The translations under genes were made by a program, and so were the position numbers. This document shows positions 52,493 through 61,200 of a DNA stretch of 64,000 nucleotides, piece by piece (the stretch's first letter is position 1; every line of letters begins with the position of its first letter). Below the pieces are notes generated by a model. The model was not told the DNA's origin. It saw only the letters and a list, made by a program, of their open reading frames with translations, and ran no database searches. Origin of the DNA: Gammaproteobacteria bacterium (lineage in GTDB: Bacteria > Pseudomonadota > Gammaproteobacteria > Steroidobacterales > JABDKV01); the NCBI GenBank assembly GCA_029862165.1, contig JAOTXU010000001.1, forward strand, positions 290,547 through 354,546, given 5' to 3'.

Positions 52493-53710
52493 TCAGCCAA
52501 CCGCCTGGTTGAGTTCGAAAATCGGCATTAGTATCGAAAGCACAATAGCAAGCACGACGGCGCCCATCAGGAGGATCATTGCCGGTTCCAGCAGACTGAG
52601 GGTCGTTGCTATCAGGCTGTCCATTTCCCGTTCCTGATTTTTGGCTGAGCGTTCCAGCATCTCTTCCAGTTGACCGCTGACTTCGCCACTGGAAATCAAA
52701 TGAATGGTCATGGGTGGGAACAACTTGCTGATACCCAGGGATTTGCCTATCGGCGCACCCTCACGCACACGTACGGCAGTGTGATGGACGGCCTCGCGCA
52801 TGGGTATATTGGTAACCACTCCACCAGCGATACGCAATGCTTCGAGCACCGGAACGCCGCTGCCGGCCAAAATGCTCAAGGTGCTGGTAAAGCGTGCGGT
52901 ATTCAGACCGCGAGTCAGACGGCCCAGCAACGGCATGCGTAATAATGCGACGTCGTATTTTCGCCTGGGTCCAGGGCGACGAAGCAGGTATCGTATCCCA
53001 ATAAAAGCCAGGACGAGCAGCCCGATCAGCCATAGCCCGTTTTCCCGCAAAAAGTCGCTGAGACCAATGAGAATACGAGTGGGCAAGGGGAGCTCTTGTT
53101 CGACATCTGCAAAAACGGTAACGATTTTGGGCACTACGTAGGTCAGCAGACCTGAAACAATAATCGCTGCCAGAGTCGTTACGATGGCTGGATAGATCAT
53201 TGCCTGGGATACTTTTTGGCGCAGCAACTGCCGGCTCTCGGTGTAATCTGCCAAACGCTCCAACACACCATCGAGATGACCCGACTGTTCACCTGCCGCT
53301 ACCGTTGCACGATAGATTTCCGGAAAAGCCTGCGGGAAGTCTGCCAAGCCGGTTTCCAGCGGATGGCCTTCGATAACTCGAGCGCGTACGCCGAGCATAA
53401 CGCTTTGCAGACGCGGTCGTTCACTTTGTTCGGACACAGCCTGCAGAGCCTCGTCCAAAGGCATCCCTGACTTGACCAGCGTAGCAAGTTGCCGGGTCAG
53501 CAGGGCTAGTTCCAGGGGCGATATCGAGCGCCGACGCAGAGAAAAACTACCACGGAACCGCTTCTCGCGTGCCGCCACCTCGGTAACGTTGAGTGGAAGT
53601 AATTCACGTTCACGCAGCATCTGCCTTACGTGACGGGCCGTATCGCCTTCTATCAGGCCCTTTTGCTCACGGCCGCCGGTATCTACAGCAACATATTCGA
53701 ATGCACCCAT
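52493..53710 (-). CDS. gspF: Type II secretion inner-membrane protein GspF
   Basis: GspF is the polytopic platform protein of the type II secretion system. The 405 residues contain two repeated T2SSF domains (LALLTRQLATLVKSGMPLDEAL; FTSTLSILAGSGVPVLEALRI) and three membrane helices (AMIYPAIVTTLAAIIVSGLLTYVVP; ENGLWLIGLLVLAFIGIRYLL; PAMILLMGAVVLAIVLSILMPIF). The N-terminal GAFEYVAVDTGGREQKG is typical. It follows gspE by 12 bases. The pseudopilin genes gspG onward, which normally follow, are not found downstream in this window. Confidence 0.95.
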   Translation of the reverse strand: MGAFEYVAVDTGGREQKGLIEGDTARHVRQMLRERELLPLNVTEVAAREKRFRGSFSLRRRSISPLELALLTRQLATLVKSGMPLDEALQAVSEQSERPRLQSVMLGVRARVIEGHPLETGLADFPQAFPEIYRATVAAGEQSGHLDGVLERLADYTESRQLLRQKVSQAMIYPAIVTTLAAIIVSGLLTYVVPKIVTVFADVEQELPLPTRILIGLSDFLRENGLWLIGLLVLAFIGIRYLLRRPGPRRKYDVALLRMPLLGRLTRGLNTARFTSTLSILAGSGVPVLEALRIAGGVVTNIPMREAVHHTAVRVREGAPIGKSLGISKLFPPMTIHLISSGEVSGQLEEMLERSAKNQEREMDSLIATTLSLLEPAMILLMGAVVLAIVLSILMPIFELNQAVG

Positions 53711-53722
53711 GGACTAACCGCG

Positions 53723-55249
53723 TTAGCTCTCGTGTGTCACGCGTAGTACTTCCGGTAGTGTGGTTTCCCCTTCCAACACTTTGCGCCGTCCGTCATATCG
53801 AATACTGGGTGTCAGTGTTCGGGCGTACTGCTCCAATTCATGCTCACCAGCGCCATCGTGAATCATCGTCCGTAGCGTATCGTCAACCAGAACGAGTTCA
53901 TAGATGCCTGTGCGGCCACGGAACCCGGAACGGTTGCAAAGATCACAGCTACTTGCCTGGTAAAGTTGCACGCTAACTTCGTCAACATTAAGCAACGCCC
54001 TCTCTTGCTCCGTTGCGGTGTAGGGTTTCTTGCAAGTGGCACACAACACCCGAACTAATCGCTGCGCCACAACGCCTACAACGCTGGACGACAGCAGAAA
54101 TGGCTCTACACCCATGTCGCGTAAACGTGTTACGGCACCGACAGCGGTATTAGTATGTAGCGTCGACAAAACCAGATGTCCGGTCAGACTTGCTTGCACC
54201 GCAATTTCTGCGGTTTCGAGATCTCGTATTTCACCAACCATGACAACATCCGGATCCTGCCGGAGTATCGCTCGCAAACCGCGGGCGAATGTCATTTCCA
54301 CCTTTGTATTGACCTGAGTCTGGCCGATTCCATCTATGTAGTATTCGATGGGGTCCTCCACTGTGAGGATATTTCTGCCGCGGTCGTTGATGCGTTCCAG
54401 TGCTGCGTACAATGTGGTGGTTTTACCCGAGCCGGTTGGGCCGGTCACCAGCATGATGCCGTGTGGCCGATTGATTAGATTAGTGATGCGTTCTTGCGAC
54501 GCTGAATCCATGCCGAGGGATTGCAAGTCCAGCCGACCAGCCTGTTTGTCCAACAGTCGCAACACAACTCTTTCGCTGCCACGCTCGCCCGACGGGAGTG
54601 TGGATACCCGTACGTCCACGGCGCGACCGGCGATACGCAGTGAAATTCTGCCATCCTGTGGTACGCGTTTTTCTGCGATATCAAGTTTTGACATGACTTT
54701 GACCCTTGAAACCACCAGGGGCGCCAGTGCGCGGCGTGACTGCAGCACATCACGCAAGACACCATCGACACGAAATCGTATTACCAGCCTGTTTTCATAG
54801 GGTTCGATATGAATGTCCGATGCATTCTCTTTAACCGCTTCGGTTAAAACAGCGTTGATCAGACGAATGATCGGCGCGTCGTCGTCGCTCTCGAGCAAGT
54901 CGGAAGGCTCCGGCAGGGCCTGTGCGACTTCAAACAAGTCGGTGTTATCGTCGAATCCCTCCATTTGTATCGCACTGTTACCGCCACTTTCGTAGGTGGT
55001 CCGCAACTCGTTGTCAAAAGCGTCGCTGTCAACAGCGACGAGCTGTAGTGGGGCGCCTAGAAAGCGTCGGACCTCAGCAAGAATCTGCGGGTCCAGACCC
55101 GGCCGATACACGACTTCCGCTTTGCCGTCGTCGAGATAGCCACGCACCAGGATTCCGTGGCGCCGGGCGAATGCAAAAGACAGCGTCGGTTTTCCGGGCT
55201 CCTCGTCGGGTGCCTCAGGTACTTCCAGGTGGTCGCTCTCAGGGTCCAT
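53723..55249 (-). CDS. gspE: Type II secretion ATPase GspE
   Basis: The hexameric cytoplasmic ATPase drives pseudopilus assembly. The 508 residues show Walker A GPTGSGKTTTLYAAL, the Asp box NILTVEDPIEYYIDGIGQTQV, Walker B DPDVVMVGEIRDLETAEIA, His box TGHLVLSTLHTNTAVGAVTR and the four-cysteine zinc element CATCKKPY...SSCDLCNRSGF. Start is ATG at 55249, overlapping gspD by 11 bases. Confidence 0.97.
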   Translation of the reverse strand: MDPESDHLEVPEAPDEEPGKPTLSFAFARRHGILVRGYLDDGKAEVVYRPGLDPQILAEVRRFLGAPLQLVAVDSDAFDNELRTTYESGGNSAIQMEGFDDNTDLFEVAQALPEPSDLLESDDDAPIIRLINAVLTEAVKENASDIHIEPYENRLVIRFRVDGVLRDVLQSRRALAPLVVSRVKVMSKLDIAEKRVPQDGRISLRIAGRAVDVRVSTLPSGERGSERVVLRLLDKQAGRLDLQSLGMDSASQERITNLINRPHGIMLVTGPTGSGKTTTLYAALERINDRGRNILTVEDPIEYYIDGIGQTQVNTKVEMTFARGLRAILRQDPDVVMVGEIRDLETAEIAVQASLTGHLVLSTLHTNTAVGAVTRLRDMGVEPFLLSSSVVGVVAQRLVRVLCATCKKPYTATEQERALLNVDEVSVQLYQASSCDLCNRSGFRGRTGIYELVLVDDTLRTMIHDGAGEHELEQYARTLTPSIRYDGRRKVLEGETTLPEVLRVTHES

Positions 55250-57206
55250 CTAATTCTGGTGGTGGTGCTACGAATTCATCGATGGCAGGCATGATGGGAC
55301 GATCTTCGCGGGGTAATAACGGGATACGTCCATCGTCACCGCGTTGTAAATCGCGTATGTAATCATACTTGGCGTCGGTTTCCCGGTACGCCTGTGCCGC
55401 GTCGCGAAGAATCGTCGGGCTGATAAAAACCATCAGGTTTCGTTTCGTTTTGCGTGAGGACCGTGATTTGAACAAATTTCCGAACAATGGGATGCGAGAT
55501 AGACCCGGGACCCCGCTGTCGCTTTCGAGCAGACTTTCGTCGATCAAACCGCCCAGTACTACTATGCCGCCGTCCTCAACAACCACTTTCTGACGAATGC
55601 TGCGTTGGTTGGTTATTAGATCCACTGCCCCTGTAGCGCCCTGTGCCAGATTCGAGACTTCGAGTTCGATGTCCATAATTACGGCATCGCCTTCGTTGAT
55701 CTGTGGCGTAACCTTGAGTTTCAGACCGACGTCCTCACGCTGAATTGTCTGGAATGGATTAACCGAGCCGGTTACGGTGCCGCCAGTGCTGCTGAAACTG
55801 CCAGTCAGGAAGGGCACCTCCTGGCCGACACTCACTTCAGCTTCTTCATTGTCCATGGTTACTATGCTGGGCATGGACAAAATGTTGGTGTTCGCGTCTC
55901 CAGCCAGTGCGCGTGCGATGACGGCGAAGTTCGTGCCGCTGTCTTTTAGACGACCGACGCCTACGGTGACGCCGTCCTGCACAAAATCCAGTGATGTGGG
56001 GTCGACACCACCGGTTACAGCACCGACGATCTGACCGACATTGGTCGCGCCGCCAAAGTTGGTCAGAGCAGCGCCTGCAGCATCGTCTGATGCGTCTATG
56101 GCCCAGGTTACGCCGAGCTCCGCCGACTTGTCCGCGGAAAGATCGACTACTATCGCCTCTACCTGGACCTGTAAACGGCGTATGTCCAGTTTATCGATGA
56201 CAGAGCGCAGTGATCGCATGACCTTTGGGGGTGCAGTAATCACCAGCGCATTGGTTGGGATGTCAGCCCAGATAACGACACTGTTGGCCACCCCTGTTCC
56301 CGCTGCCGCTGGCGCAGTTGATTGCGTTGCTTGTTCTTTGAGTTTTCCGGCAAGTTCTTCGGCATCGGCATAGCGCAAGTAAATTACCTGGGTGTTGCCT
56401 CCTTCTTCCAGTGGCGTGTCCAGGTGCGCGATCAGAGTCTTGATTCGCAGTCTGGCAGTTTTGTCCCCGCTTATAAGAATGCTGTTGGTCCGGTCGTCGG
56501 AAACGAGCTGTGTCGGCGCACCTCCGGTATCGGTCCGTCCTGCACCCTGAGCCAGCGCAGTCAAAATTCGCACCAGGTCACCGGCACTGGCGTGCTCGAG
56601 CCGCATTACCTCAATTTCTTCGTCACCGGATTGATCGATACGACGGACAATTCGCAGCATCCGGTTTACGTTGGCCGCGCGGTCCGAGATGATCAGCATG
56701 TTCGATGATGGGTGCGCAGCCAGATGACCATATGGCGGTACCAGGGGGCGCAAAATCGGTACAAGTTGTGCGGCACCGATGTTTTTGACCTCGACGACCT
56801 GCGTGACTATTTCATCGGAATTGCCAATGCGTTGTGGCAGGTCGTTTCCGGGTAGTTGACGGGCATTTGTATCCGGTAGAATCTTGACGACGTCGCCTGA
56901 CGGGATCGCAACGAAACCGTAGACCTGAAGAATGGACAAAAACGTTTTATAAAACGCATCAGGCGACATCGGGGTGGACGAAATAAGCGTCACCTGTGCC
57001 TTGACACGCGCGTCGATAATAAAGTTCTTGCCCGTAACTTCGCTGACCGCCTCAATGATTTGACGGATGTCTGCATCCTTATAGTTAGGCGTGATTCGCT
57101 CACCCTCGGCCATCACGGACCCCGACCACCAAACTGCCAATGTTGCCAGCGTGACCGCAACTACCACTCGCCTAAATCTGGAAGTGTCCAATGAGTCGTG
57201 TTTCAT
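55239..57206 (-). CDS. gspD: Type II secretion outer-membrane secretin GspD
   Basis: GspD forms the outer-membrane channel. The 655 residues from ATG 57206 have a signal peptide (RRVVVAVTLATLAVWWSGSVMAEG), N0-N3 domains (NYKDADIRQIIEAVSEVTGKNFIID; VTLISSTPMSPDAFYKTFLSIL) and the secretin core (SVGQEVPFLTGSF; IQREDVGLKLKVTPQINEGD; GGIVVLGGLIDESLLESDSGVPGLSRIPLFGNLF). An AGAAGG ribosome binding site precedes ATG 57206. The longer form from 57284 would overlap gspC and add a non-family N-terminus. The C-terminal S-domain for pilotin binding is not obvious. Confidence 0.96.
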   Translation of the reverse strand: MKHDSLDTSRFRRVVVAVTLATLAVWWSGSVMAEGERITPNYKDADIRQIIEAVSEVTGKNFIIDARVKAQVTLISSTPMSPDAFYKTFLSILQVYGFVAIPSGDVVKILPDTNARQLPGNDLPQRIGNSDEIVTQVVEVKNIGAAQLVPILRPLVPPYGHLAAHPSSNMLIISDRAANVNRMLRIVRRIDQSGDEEIEVMRLEHASAGDLVRILTALAQGAGRTDTGGAPTQLVSDDRTNSILISGDKTARLRIKTLIAHLDTPLEEGGNTQVIYLRYADAEELAGKLKEQATQSTAPAAAGTGVANSVVIWADIPTNALVITAPPKVMRSLRSVIDKLDIRRLQVQVEAIVVDLSADKSAELGVTWAIDASDDAAGAALTNFGGATNVGQIVGAVTGGVDPTSLDFVQDGVTVGVGRLKDSGTNFAVIARALAGDANTNILSMPSIVTMDNEEAEVSVGQEVPFLTGSFSSTGGTVTGSVNPFQTIQREDVGLKLKVTPQINEGDAVIMDIELEVSNLAQGATGAVDLITNQRSIRQKVVVEDGGIVVLGGLIDESLLESDSGVPGLSRIPLFGNLFKSRSSRKTKRNLMVFISPTILRDAAQAYRETDAKYDYIRDLQRGDDGRIPLLPREDRPIMPAIDEFVAPPPELDGP

Positions 57207-57267
57207 GTTTTGCCTTCTGTCCAAGCGACAGCGCGCGTGGAATGCCAACGGACAGGATACCGGAGCT

Positions 57268-58194
57268 TCACCGCTGTTGCCCATCCTCGAGGCTCAGTTG
57301 CTCGGTGTCGAGCACCAGTACCTCGGGCGTGCCATTGCGTTCCACGGTAACGGTGACTTGATTGGACTCCGCCAAAGACTTGAAAATCTCGGCTCCTCTG
57401 GCGGGATCATTGAGCGGGCTGCCATTAATCTCGGTGACTAAATCCCCGGGTTTTAGCCCGAGGGAAACGAACTGTTGACGGCGGCGACCGGGATACACCC
57501 GATACCCTAGTTGCTTGCCATTGGAGAAGACTGGCTGTGGTCGTATCAGATCTGTGAGTTTTGCCGGATTGTTTGCGATAGATTGCTGCACACTACGAAT
57601 CGTATTAGCTCTTGAGGTTGACGGTCGCGAGCTTGCCCTGGTGCGCGATGACGACCGCGTGGTCTCGTATTCCTTGGGTAGGCGCAAAGCCTCAAGTTTG
57701 CCATTGTGGTTGAGAATCGCCTGGTCACGTAGCACCGAGTGCAACTTGCGGCCACCGCCAATTGGCTCGCCAATGGAATAAACTTTTTCCTCGCCTTTGT
57801 CGTCAGCAATTATCGCTAATGCGACCTGATCGTCGCCGGCCGCAATTGTTCCGCGCAACACAAGATTGAGCTGGGTATCATCCAACTCTGCGAAATCATC
57901 CGTTGGTACCGGCGGGACATCCGCATTTCGTGCCCCAAACAGATTCGTTGCGACAATCCTACCGATATCGTATGACTTGATTGTCTGCGCTTGCGTACTG
58001 GTCCTGGTCGGCGTGTTAATCAGTGCCGTATTGTCCGCATTGCTGTTTGGAAAAAATAACCAGGTGATGCGCACGAGCTGCCAGGCAATTGCCAACACCA
58101 GAATAAATGCGACCCACGGTGGCAGGACTTCGCCGGCCCGGACAAATAATTGTTCTGCAGACAGATTTCTCAGCTCACTGATTCGATTTGACAT
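57268..58194 (-). CDS. gspC: Type II secretion protein GspC
   Basis: GspC connects the inner-membrane platform to the secretin. The 308 residues have one N-terminal membrane helix (LPPWVAFILVLAIAWQLVRITWLFF), a periplasmic homology region (IVATNLFGAR to TQLNLVLRGTIAAGDDQVALAII) and a C-terminal PDZ domain (GYRVYPGRRRQQFVSLGLKPGDLVTEINGSPL). It is the first gene of the gspC-D-E-F run and faces the divergent cyclase across a 180-bp spacer. Confidence 0.92.
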   Translation of the reverse strand: MSNRISELRNLSAEQLFVRAGEVLPPWVAFILVLAIAWQLVRITWLFFPNSNADNTALINTPTRTSTQAQTIKSYDIGRIVATNLFGARNADVPPVPTDDFAELDDTQLNLVLRGTIAAGDDQVALAIIADDKGEEKVYSIGEPIGGGRKLHSVLRDQAILNHNGKLEALRLPKEYETTRSSSRTRASSRPSTSRANTIRSVQQSIANNPAKLTDLIRPQPVFSNGKQLGYRVYPGRRRQQFVSLGLKPGDLVTEINGSPLNDPARGAEIFKSLAESNQVTVTVERNGTPEVLVLDTEQLSLEDGQQR

Positions 58195-58374
58195 AAATAT
58201 TCCGTTGGCCCGATCACAGGCCAGGCAGTGTCACCGACTGGCCTCCGGCGCGGTTGATAATAGGGATGCAAACACAAACCCTCAAGGCTATAGCGTTTTT
58301 TTGTGGAGTACCGCACACGGTTGGCCCAGGCCATTCGGCTAGACTGCTTCGGATTTTGGTCATTGTAGCCTGAT

Positions 58375-60588
58375 TTGTACATACGACTTCTCATACGCGT
58401 CCTGATCAGTATCGCGGTGCTGACACCTTTTTTGATGTACAACCGCGGCAGTTTGGTCATTCCAGCGCTCGAGCGCATGGAAGCCTTTGCATATGATGCC
58501 CGGCTGGTGTTGACCATGCCACAGTCACTGGATGAGCGTATTGTCATTGTCGACATAGATGAGGAGAGCCTCATGGCCGAAGGGCAATGGCCCTGGGGTC
58601 GAAACAAGCTTGCGCAACTCCTTAACAACCTCTTTGACAAATATGGCGTCAAGGTGGTCGGATTTGACGCTGTTTTTCCGGAGCCGGACCGTGGCAGTGG
58701 TCTGGCGGTATTGGCCAGTCTGGCGGAAGGCTCACTCAGTACTGACACCGAATTTATTGAACAGTTGCCTCAACTTCGTGATTCGCTGGATTGGGACAAT
58801 ATCTTCGCCCACTCCCTGCGTGAGCGCGCCACGATCATGGGGTATGTCTTTCGTGAGAACGACTCAACTGCCTCGATTGGCAAGCTGCCGGCACCAACCG
58901 TCGCCGCCGTGAGTCACGGTACCAACGTCGACTTTCGTAAACCCAAGGCCCATACCGGGAACTATGCGGTATTGCAGGAGGCGGCGTTGTCGGGGGGATT
59001 TTTCGACAACCCCACGGTTGACGCGGACGGTGTTTACCGCAGGGTTCCTGTATTGCAGTCGTTCCAGGGAGATCTGTACGAATCGCTGGCGCTTGCCGTC
59101 ACGCGTGCTGCCGCTGGGTGGCCCGACATTGAGTTTGTGTTTCACTCAGGGGCCAATCGTGACAGTCTCAATATGGAATGGCTCAACGTCGGGCCCTATC
59201 AGATCCCTGTCGACGGACAAGCAACCGTTTTGGTGCCGTATCGTGGCAGGCAGTACAGCTTTCCATACATCTCTGCAACAAAAGTCCTGAATGGAACTGC
59301 CCCGATGTATCCGCTAAAAGGGGCAATAGCGTTGGTCGGTACCAGTGCGCCTGGTCTGTTGGATCTGCGGGTTACTCCAGTCGGCGAAAAATACAATGGC
59401 GTGGAAGTACACGCGAATATTGTATCCGGAATTCTGGATGGGCGAGTGAAGCATCATCCGCATTACGTGCAGGGCGTTGAAGCCACATTGCTGCTGATCA
59501 CAGCGGTCTTGCTCACTTGGGTTATGGCCCGTGCGCAAGTTGTTACGGCGACGCTGTTCACGATGCTGGTGATGGTCTCCCTGGCCGCAGGCAACCTGAT
59601 GCTGTGGAACAAGGCCAACTTTGTCGTGCCCCTGGCACCGGTCATGACCTTTGCGTTTGCCCTATACCTTTGTCATGTCATCTTCGGTTATCTGATCGAG
59701 ACACGTGGCAAGCGGCAGCTATCAACTTTGTTTGGACAATACGTACCGCCGGAGCTCGTCGAGGAGATGGGTGACGCAAGAGGCATGTTCGACATGGAAA
59801 GTGATAGCCGCGAAATGACTGTGCTGTTTAGTGACATCCGCGGTTTTACGACAATTTCCGAAACCTTGAAGCCCCGCGAGCTTAGTCAGCTCATGAACGA
59901 ATACCTGACCCCCATGACTCGCGTGATTCATGCCAACCGAGGCACGATCGACAAATATATGGGAGATGCGATCATGGCTTTCTGGGGCGCACCGCTGGAA
60001 GATTCACAACACGCTCAGCATGCGCTCGAGGCTTCGCTTCGGATGCAGGAGGACATGACGCGACTGAATACGGAATTCGTGGCGCGTGGGTGGCCGGAGA
60101 TTCGCATCGGTATAGGACTGAATAGCGGAATGATGCGGGTCGGCAACATGGGCTCTGAGTTTCGCATGGCCTATACCGTCATGGGTGACGCAGTTAATCT
60201 CGGATCACGCATTGAGGGACTGACAAAAAAATACGGCATCGGTATCGCTGTCGGTGATGGTACCGTTGCCGCGGTGCCCGATCACATCTTTCTCGAAATA
60301 GACCTAGTCCGGGTAAAAGGTAAGGATCGTCCGGTCGCGATCTACGAACCACTAGGTTCAGGCGACAAGGTATCCAATGAACACAAGACGATGGTCAAGC
60401 AACATGGCCGGGCATTGAAGCGGTATCGCGCAGGGGATTGGGATAAAGCAGAGCAAACGCTATTTATGTTGCATCAGTCGCATCCTGATCGAAGAATATT
60501 TCAAACCTATTTGGACCGCATTGCATACTTCAGAAACAATCCGCCGGACGACGATTGGGACGGCGTATTCACCCACGAAACAAAGTAA
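58375..60588 (+). CDS. CHASE2-domain class III adenylate/guanylate cyclase
   Basis: The 737-residue membrane receptor cyclase has an N-terminal helix, a periplasmic CHASE2 domain (about 30-340; LDERIVIVDIDEESLMAEGQWPWGR; VVGFDAVFPEPDRGS), three helices (about 355-450) and a catalytic domain (VLFSDIRGFTTISETL; NRGTIDKYMGDAIMAFWGAPL; GIGLNSGMMRVGNMGS; VMGDAVNLGSRIEGL). Both metal aspartates and the Lys of TIDKYMGDA, with Asp in VMGDAVNL, favour ATP as substrate. Start is TTG at 58375 with a poor ribosome binding site. It is divergent from gspC. The ligand is unknown. Confidence 0.9.
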   Translation: MYIRLLIRVLISIAVLTPFLMYNRGSLVIPALERMEAFAYDARLVLTMPQSLDERIVIVDIDEESLMAEGQWPWGRNKLAQLLNNLFDKYGVKVVGFDAVFPEPDRGSGLAVLASLAEGSLSTDTEFIEQLPQLRDSLDWDNIFAHSLRERATIMGYVFRENDSTASIGKLPAPTVAAVSHGTNVDFRKPKAHTGNYAVLQEAALSGGFFDNPTVDADGVYRRVPVLQSFQGDLYESLALAVTRAAAGWPDIEFVFHSGANRDSLNMEWLNVGPYQIPVDGQATVLVPYRGRQYSFPYISATKVLNGTAPMYPLKGAIALVGTSAPGLLDLRVTPVGEKYNGVEVHANIVSGILDGRVKHHPHYVQGVEATLLLITAVLLTWVMARAQVVTATLFTMLVMVSLAAGNLMLWNKANFVVPLAPVMTFAFALYLCHVIFGYLIETRGKRQLSTLFGQYVPPELVEEMGDARGMFDMESDSREMTVLFSDIRGFTTISETLKPRELSQLMNEYLTPMTRVIHANRGTIDKYMGDAIMAFWGAPLEDSQHAQHALEASLRMQEDMTRLNTEFVARGWPEIRIGIGLNSGMMRVGNMGSEFRMAYTVMGDAVNLGSRIEGLTKKYGIGIAVGDGTVAAVPDHIFLEIDLVRVKGKDRPVAIYEPLGSGDKVSNEHKTMVKQHGRALKRYRAGDWDKAEQTLFMLHQSHPDRRIFQTYLDRIAYFRNNPPDDDWDGVFTHETK

Positions 60589-60858
60589 ATCCTGACCTGG
60601 CCTGCTTTTGGCACGAGGTTCGACGTTGGCGCCTATTTGGCATAACATTGTGCGTTATGGTCGATGCCACACGAGTACCATATCAGGATGTTCACCACAA
60701 GACTTGTTTCTATTTGCGATTCGCTTTATATCTATAAGTCGGAAACATCGATCGGTGAGATCGGTGCCAAGGCGGCGCAAATGGCCGGGCGAAAAAACCG
60801 ATTTCGGTTGTCATAATAATATGAGCCCTGCCGATCAGAAGCGAAATAAGCGACTGCC

Positions 60859-61176
60859 GTGACAGATCAGCGCGAACAAGCAGACCACGGTCTGATAGTA
60901 GAAGAAGCGCGACCGCGTCTAAAGCGTCCGCCCCTGTATCGTGTTGTGCTGTTAAACGATGACTACACTCCAATGGAGTTTGTAGTAGACGTATTACAAA
61001 ACATATTCGGGATGGACCGAATGAAAGCCACCCGGGTAATGCTTGAAGTCCACACGCGTGGAAAAGGTGTTTGTGGTGTTTTCACTTACGAGATTGCGGA
61101 GACGAAAGTATCCCAGGTCAACAGTTACTCCAGACAACACCAGCACCCGTTACTGTGTACTATGGAAGAAAGCTGA
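60859..61176 (+). CDS. clpS: ATP-dependent Clp protease adaptor ClpS
   Basis: ClpS delivers N-end-rule substrates to ClpAP. The 105 residues have a flexible N-terminus and the conserved core [21 protein letters not shown] (with Asn-Asp-Asp for the N-degron pocket), then [23 protein letters not shown]. Start is GTG at 60859. The 270 bp before it (60589-60858) hold no credible gene; I see only short inverted repeats such as CATAAC/GTTATG at 60641-60659. clpA follows after 24 bases. Confidence 0.96.
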   Translation: MTDQREQADHGLIVEEARPRLKRPPLYRVVLLNDDYTPMEFVVDVLQNIFGMDRMKATRVMLEVHTRGKGVCGVFTYEIAETKVSQVNSYSRQHQHPLLCTMEES

Positions 61177-61200
61177 TATAGGTATAACCAGGAAAAAAAA

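Noticed and set aside
60589..60858. Possible tRNA or small gene between the cyclase and clpS
   Set aside because: No cloverleaf with a TTCGA arm and CCA end, and no ORF with a ribosome binding site, could be found; only short inverted repeats.
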